Origin: Atopsyche davidsoni | Taxonomy: Eukaryota; Arthropoda; Insecta; Trichoptera; Hydrobiosidae | DNA: 64,000 nt | NCBI GenBank assembly: GCA_022113835.1 | Contig: JAILWY010000006.1 | Location: 2,418,001 to 2,482,000, forward strand | Reading direction: 5' to 3' | In this document: positions 61,001 through 64,000 of the stretch, piece after piece | Numbering within the stretch: the stretch's first letter is position 1 | Layout of the letters: every line of letters begins with the position of its first letter | Notes under the pieces: generated by a model | The model's input: the letters and a program-made list of their open reading frames with translations, nothing else | The model's database searches: none | What the model was told of the DNA's origin: nothing | Translations under genes and position numbers: made by a program

Positions 61001-64000
61001 AAAAGCCCGACGAGACTTAGTTAAATTTATGTACCTCCAGTTATAATTTTTAAACGAACTACTGAGTCAAGTTTTATTAAAATTTTATATTAACATGCCC
61101 AGTAAATTCACATGGTAATAAATATCTTGTTCGTGTTCAGATTTAAGTATGAATATCATATACGCTTCATTGGTAAGATTTAGTTGAAAAATAAAATTGT
61201 AAAAACATACATTATTAAATATATTGTCATAGATATAGGAAATTATATTTTTGAAATATTTTTAATTTGATTAGTTACAATTAATTTTTAGGATGCTGTT
61301 TTCAATTTTAATCCTAATTTATATTATGAGCTTCTTGCTTAGAAGAAAACAAGTTGAATATAGCTGTCTTTTTTATATCCCAATAGACCTATTAAAAAAA
61401 TATTCAAAAGTTTTTGATATTTAGAATTGCATCCATAATGAATAAAATTGGAATTTTTGGAATTTCAAGTCTGTTTAATTTACAAGCTAGGATAAAAGTT
61501 TTTTTTTTAGAGATTAACACTGGTCATTTGTTTTATGTTAATCGCGTATTATATGAGACATTGACAATTAAAAGGATCATTACTTTATACAATCTAAAGT
61601 TTGAACTTATAATTATTAATTTAAAATTCATAAAATATCAGTATCACACGTAATTATTATTATGAGGATGCATGCAGGTATAATCGTATCGATAGTGTTT
61701 AATGGAATTTCAGTGACTGAGTTGAATTTCAAACGAAGGCTTAACTGATAACTTTAAAGTTTATAATCTCCAAAGTTAGCGAGCTTTATGCAAGAGCTTT
61801 GAAAGTACTCTGTCCCGAGCAGGCGCGCAGCGATTCTTATACAGGCTACCTGAGACTGAAAATACTTCCGTCGGAAGAATATATGATTTCAATAATACTC
61901 TTTCCTTTGATCAAATTGAAAATCGAAGTCAAACTTTTGCTCGATCTACGTATTGAATATAACAGCATAATCTTGTTATACGGCCAAGAAAAGTTTTTTA
62001 CAAAGATAAATTAAATGATTAAGCTGTAGCATTGGGATACATGAATAGGCTGAAAATTAAGTGTTTCAAAAATATTTTTTTAAAAATAATTTATTCAAAG
62101 TTATTCAAAGTTCTACTATCCCAAGCGCACGAGTAAACCTCAAGTTAGTTAGAGTCTTATTGTCAGTTTATTGTCATATTGACGTTACTTCAAGAGTGTT
62201 GCGCTTACGTATTTCAGGCAGTGTTGGTGTAGTTTACCGATTTGCAATGTAGATAAGACTTCTTGGTTTTAAAAAGATATATTTTTATTGTTTATCAGTA
62301 ACATATATAGCCTGAATAGAATAGATGACAAGATACTGATTTCTTTAAATAAACGTTAAATGGCGTAGCCAAGAAATATAATAGAAAAGTAGGTCAAATA
62401 TATATGTGTAATTGAATTTCAAGTTGGGGATCTGAAATTTGCTTTAATTACTGGAGCGAAAAACCAAAAATAGTAACAGTGTTTCCATTGACTGGATACA
62501 AATGGCAAGCCATACAAATTCTTATACCACTAGCAAAAATCCGGTAACATTTCAACTTAAAAGCAAAAAGTATACTTTGTGCCCCAGTTAAGGCTGTGCA
62601 GTGCCGGGCTGGAGGGTGATTTATAGAAACAGCCAGCTTCAGATTGCTTGTACATTAGTGGCAGGATAAACCCTAACAAAATTTCAATGGATACTCCGAG
62701 GCTAAGTATTTCTTGCACTTTTTGTGTATATTACCACGAAGTCACTTAAAGAACCTCTCTCGTGTATTGCCATATAAATAAAAGAAGATTTTAGGGAGTC
62801 GAAATTCATTTCCTGTCAATAAATCTGTACTTTGATTATTTATTTGTATATGGCTTTGAGATATGTAAGTTATTCTGAAATAAACTCGCATTTTAAGCTA
62901 AAAAGGTTTATTATGTGTATAAAATTGAAGTGATCGATTTATAATTTTTTCTACGTTTGCCGTGGAAATTGGTAAATTAAATATTACTGATTTGTCTAAC
63001 CTATATGTATAGATTTATTAAAATGTTTGATTGTATTTGTAACAAGACATATAGTTTCATTTGTACTATAATGAAATCATCTTATGCATATCTAATATGA
63101 TTATGATAGGATGCCAGGCTGCAATATCCAAAAGTGAGAATTCAAACAACATCATTATCTCAAAAAAAAAACTGAGAATGATTATTTTCATCACAATAAT
63201 TAAAATAGCATTAATAGTAAAAAAATATTTAAATATTGCTGTTTTACATTTTTTCGTTGAATTCTATTCTTCTTTTACTGTTTCAATAGCTCTTGAAATT
63301 GCACGCTATTTGCTTTCTCAGCTTAATTCACCTGGATGCATAGAAAATGAAGTAAATTTGATGTTTTTGTTTGAGAATTTAATGAAACCTTTAATAATGG
63401 TACCCGGTATTCTATGGAGAAGAAACTCCGTTGCGAAGACGACGGCTGTAGCCCGCATGCACTTTTGATATATTACTGCCTCAACTTCCTCCACACTTGC
63501 AGTGGCCTCCTGCACTATGTCTCCGTAATATTTTCATTTATACCTACTGAGCTTTAGCGGAAAATTATAAATCGTGGAGGTAGTACGTTTTTACTTATTA
63601 TAACGTAGTTTTTTATATATTGCAGAAATACATATTTAACTATAAAAACATCGTGCTATATGAACTTATTTTAAATACTATGTACCTACAATTTTTTTTA
63701 TGGTATGTAATCATGGTCAATTTTTACTATTTTAAAACCAAAATAAATAAATGAAATATAATTCTACTTGTGATGAACATTGTTGGTACGTTTATCCATA
63801 CTTCGCTTATTTCATCCCTAGATATTTTCGTAAAGTACGTAATCAGATAAATCTTGAATCAGACTGCTAAGACAGAATGGGCGTTATCGTCACCATAAAA
63901 AAGCAGTAATTGTTCTGCCTGCAGTTTTTCACTAAAAAAATATTGCTCCGAGCGAAAATTAATTCTTTAAGATACATTAAAGGTGAAAACCTTCTAGCAA
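58009..64000. other. AT-rich spacer to the end of the window
   Basis: No gene recognised. GC-richer islets lie at about 59040-59215, 59760-60000, 60395-60460, 61795-61870, 62580-62700 and 63400-63525. Two short overlapping open frames on opposite strands (63061-63468 plus, 63318-63515 minus) have no domain I can name. A short tandem repeat at 59096-59138 is listed separately. Confidence 0.5.
59096..59138. repeat. Short tandem repeat, 15-bp unit
   Basis: GGCGGCTTATAAAAT-type units occur nearly three times in a row (first copy with GAAAT, third with GGTCGG). Each unit contains TTATAAAA, a TATA-like core. Confidence 0.8.

Noticed and set aside
63061..63468. 135-codon + strand open frame
   Set aside because: Rich in Ile, Lys and Asn as expected from AT-rich DNA; no domain, no support for coding.
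1..64000. CRISPR arrays, operons, riboswitches or other prokaryotic features
   Set aside because: No regularly spaced direct repeats, no dense coding and no bacterial-type gene anywhere; the window is eukaryotic nuclear DNA.

Overview
This is an AT-rich (roughly 70% A+T by eye), gene-poor stretch of animal nuclear DNA. It is most likely from an insect or another arthropod. That guess rests on mariner and Tc1-like transposon relics, a LINE remnant with a GAA-repeat tail, a tetraspanin gene, TA and TG microsatellites, and the lack of any bacterial gene organisation. I cannot name the species.

Only one convincing protein-coding gene is visible: an uninterrupted tetraspanin reading frame of 226 codons at 56228-56908 on the + strand. 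Every other open frame is short and lacks a recognisable domain, coding-like composition or homology, except for transposon pieces. The rest reads as intergenic or intronic DNA, with scattered GC-richer islets that could be regulatory or could hide short exons.

Layout: 1-9.6 kb is AT-rich spacer with a TG microsatellite, two small terminal-inverted-repeat elements (4990-5210; a hAT-like one at 6582-6812) and a C-rich quadruplex-type tract (8624-8648). At 9641-10169 lies an internally deleted Tc1/mariner-type element that keeps its transposase C-terminus. A LINE 3' remnant (10280-10594) follows directly. 10.6-42 kb is mostly plain AT-rich DNA with two copies (21.1 kb, 31.6 kb) of an unusual palindromic tRNA-like retroposon. 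42-51.3 kb is rich in mobile elements: two copies of a second palindromic family (42.2 and 49.7 kb), a deleted mariner (43.1 kb), a half of a dispersed repeat pair, a 192-bp inverted-repeat element with a hammerhead-like core (44.6 kb) and a 1.04-kb TTAA-flanked fold-back (50.3 kb). At 54.5-55.7 kb two more palindromic tRNA-like retroposons sit just upstream of the tetraspanin. 57-64 kb is again AT-rich spacer.

The most notable signal is the palindromic tRNA-like family. Its most complete copy (55245-55729) carries two tRNA-Thr-like units placed head to head, both with recognisable polymerase III A and B boxes, inside long inverted arms. A tail is present on one side only. All four copies are flanked by 10-13 bp direct repeats, which suggests that the inverted dimer itself moves as one retroposed unit. 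A second, unrelated palindromic family at 42.2 and 49.7 kb has the same plan: inverted arms plus a tail on one side.
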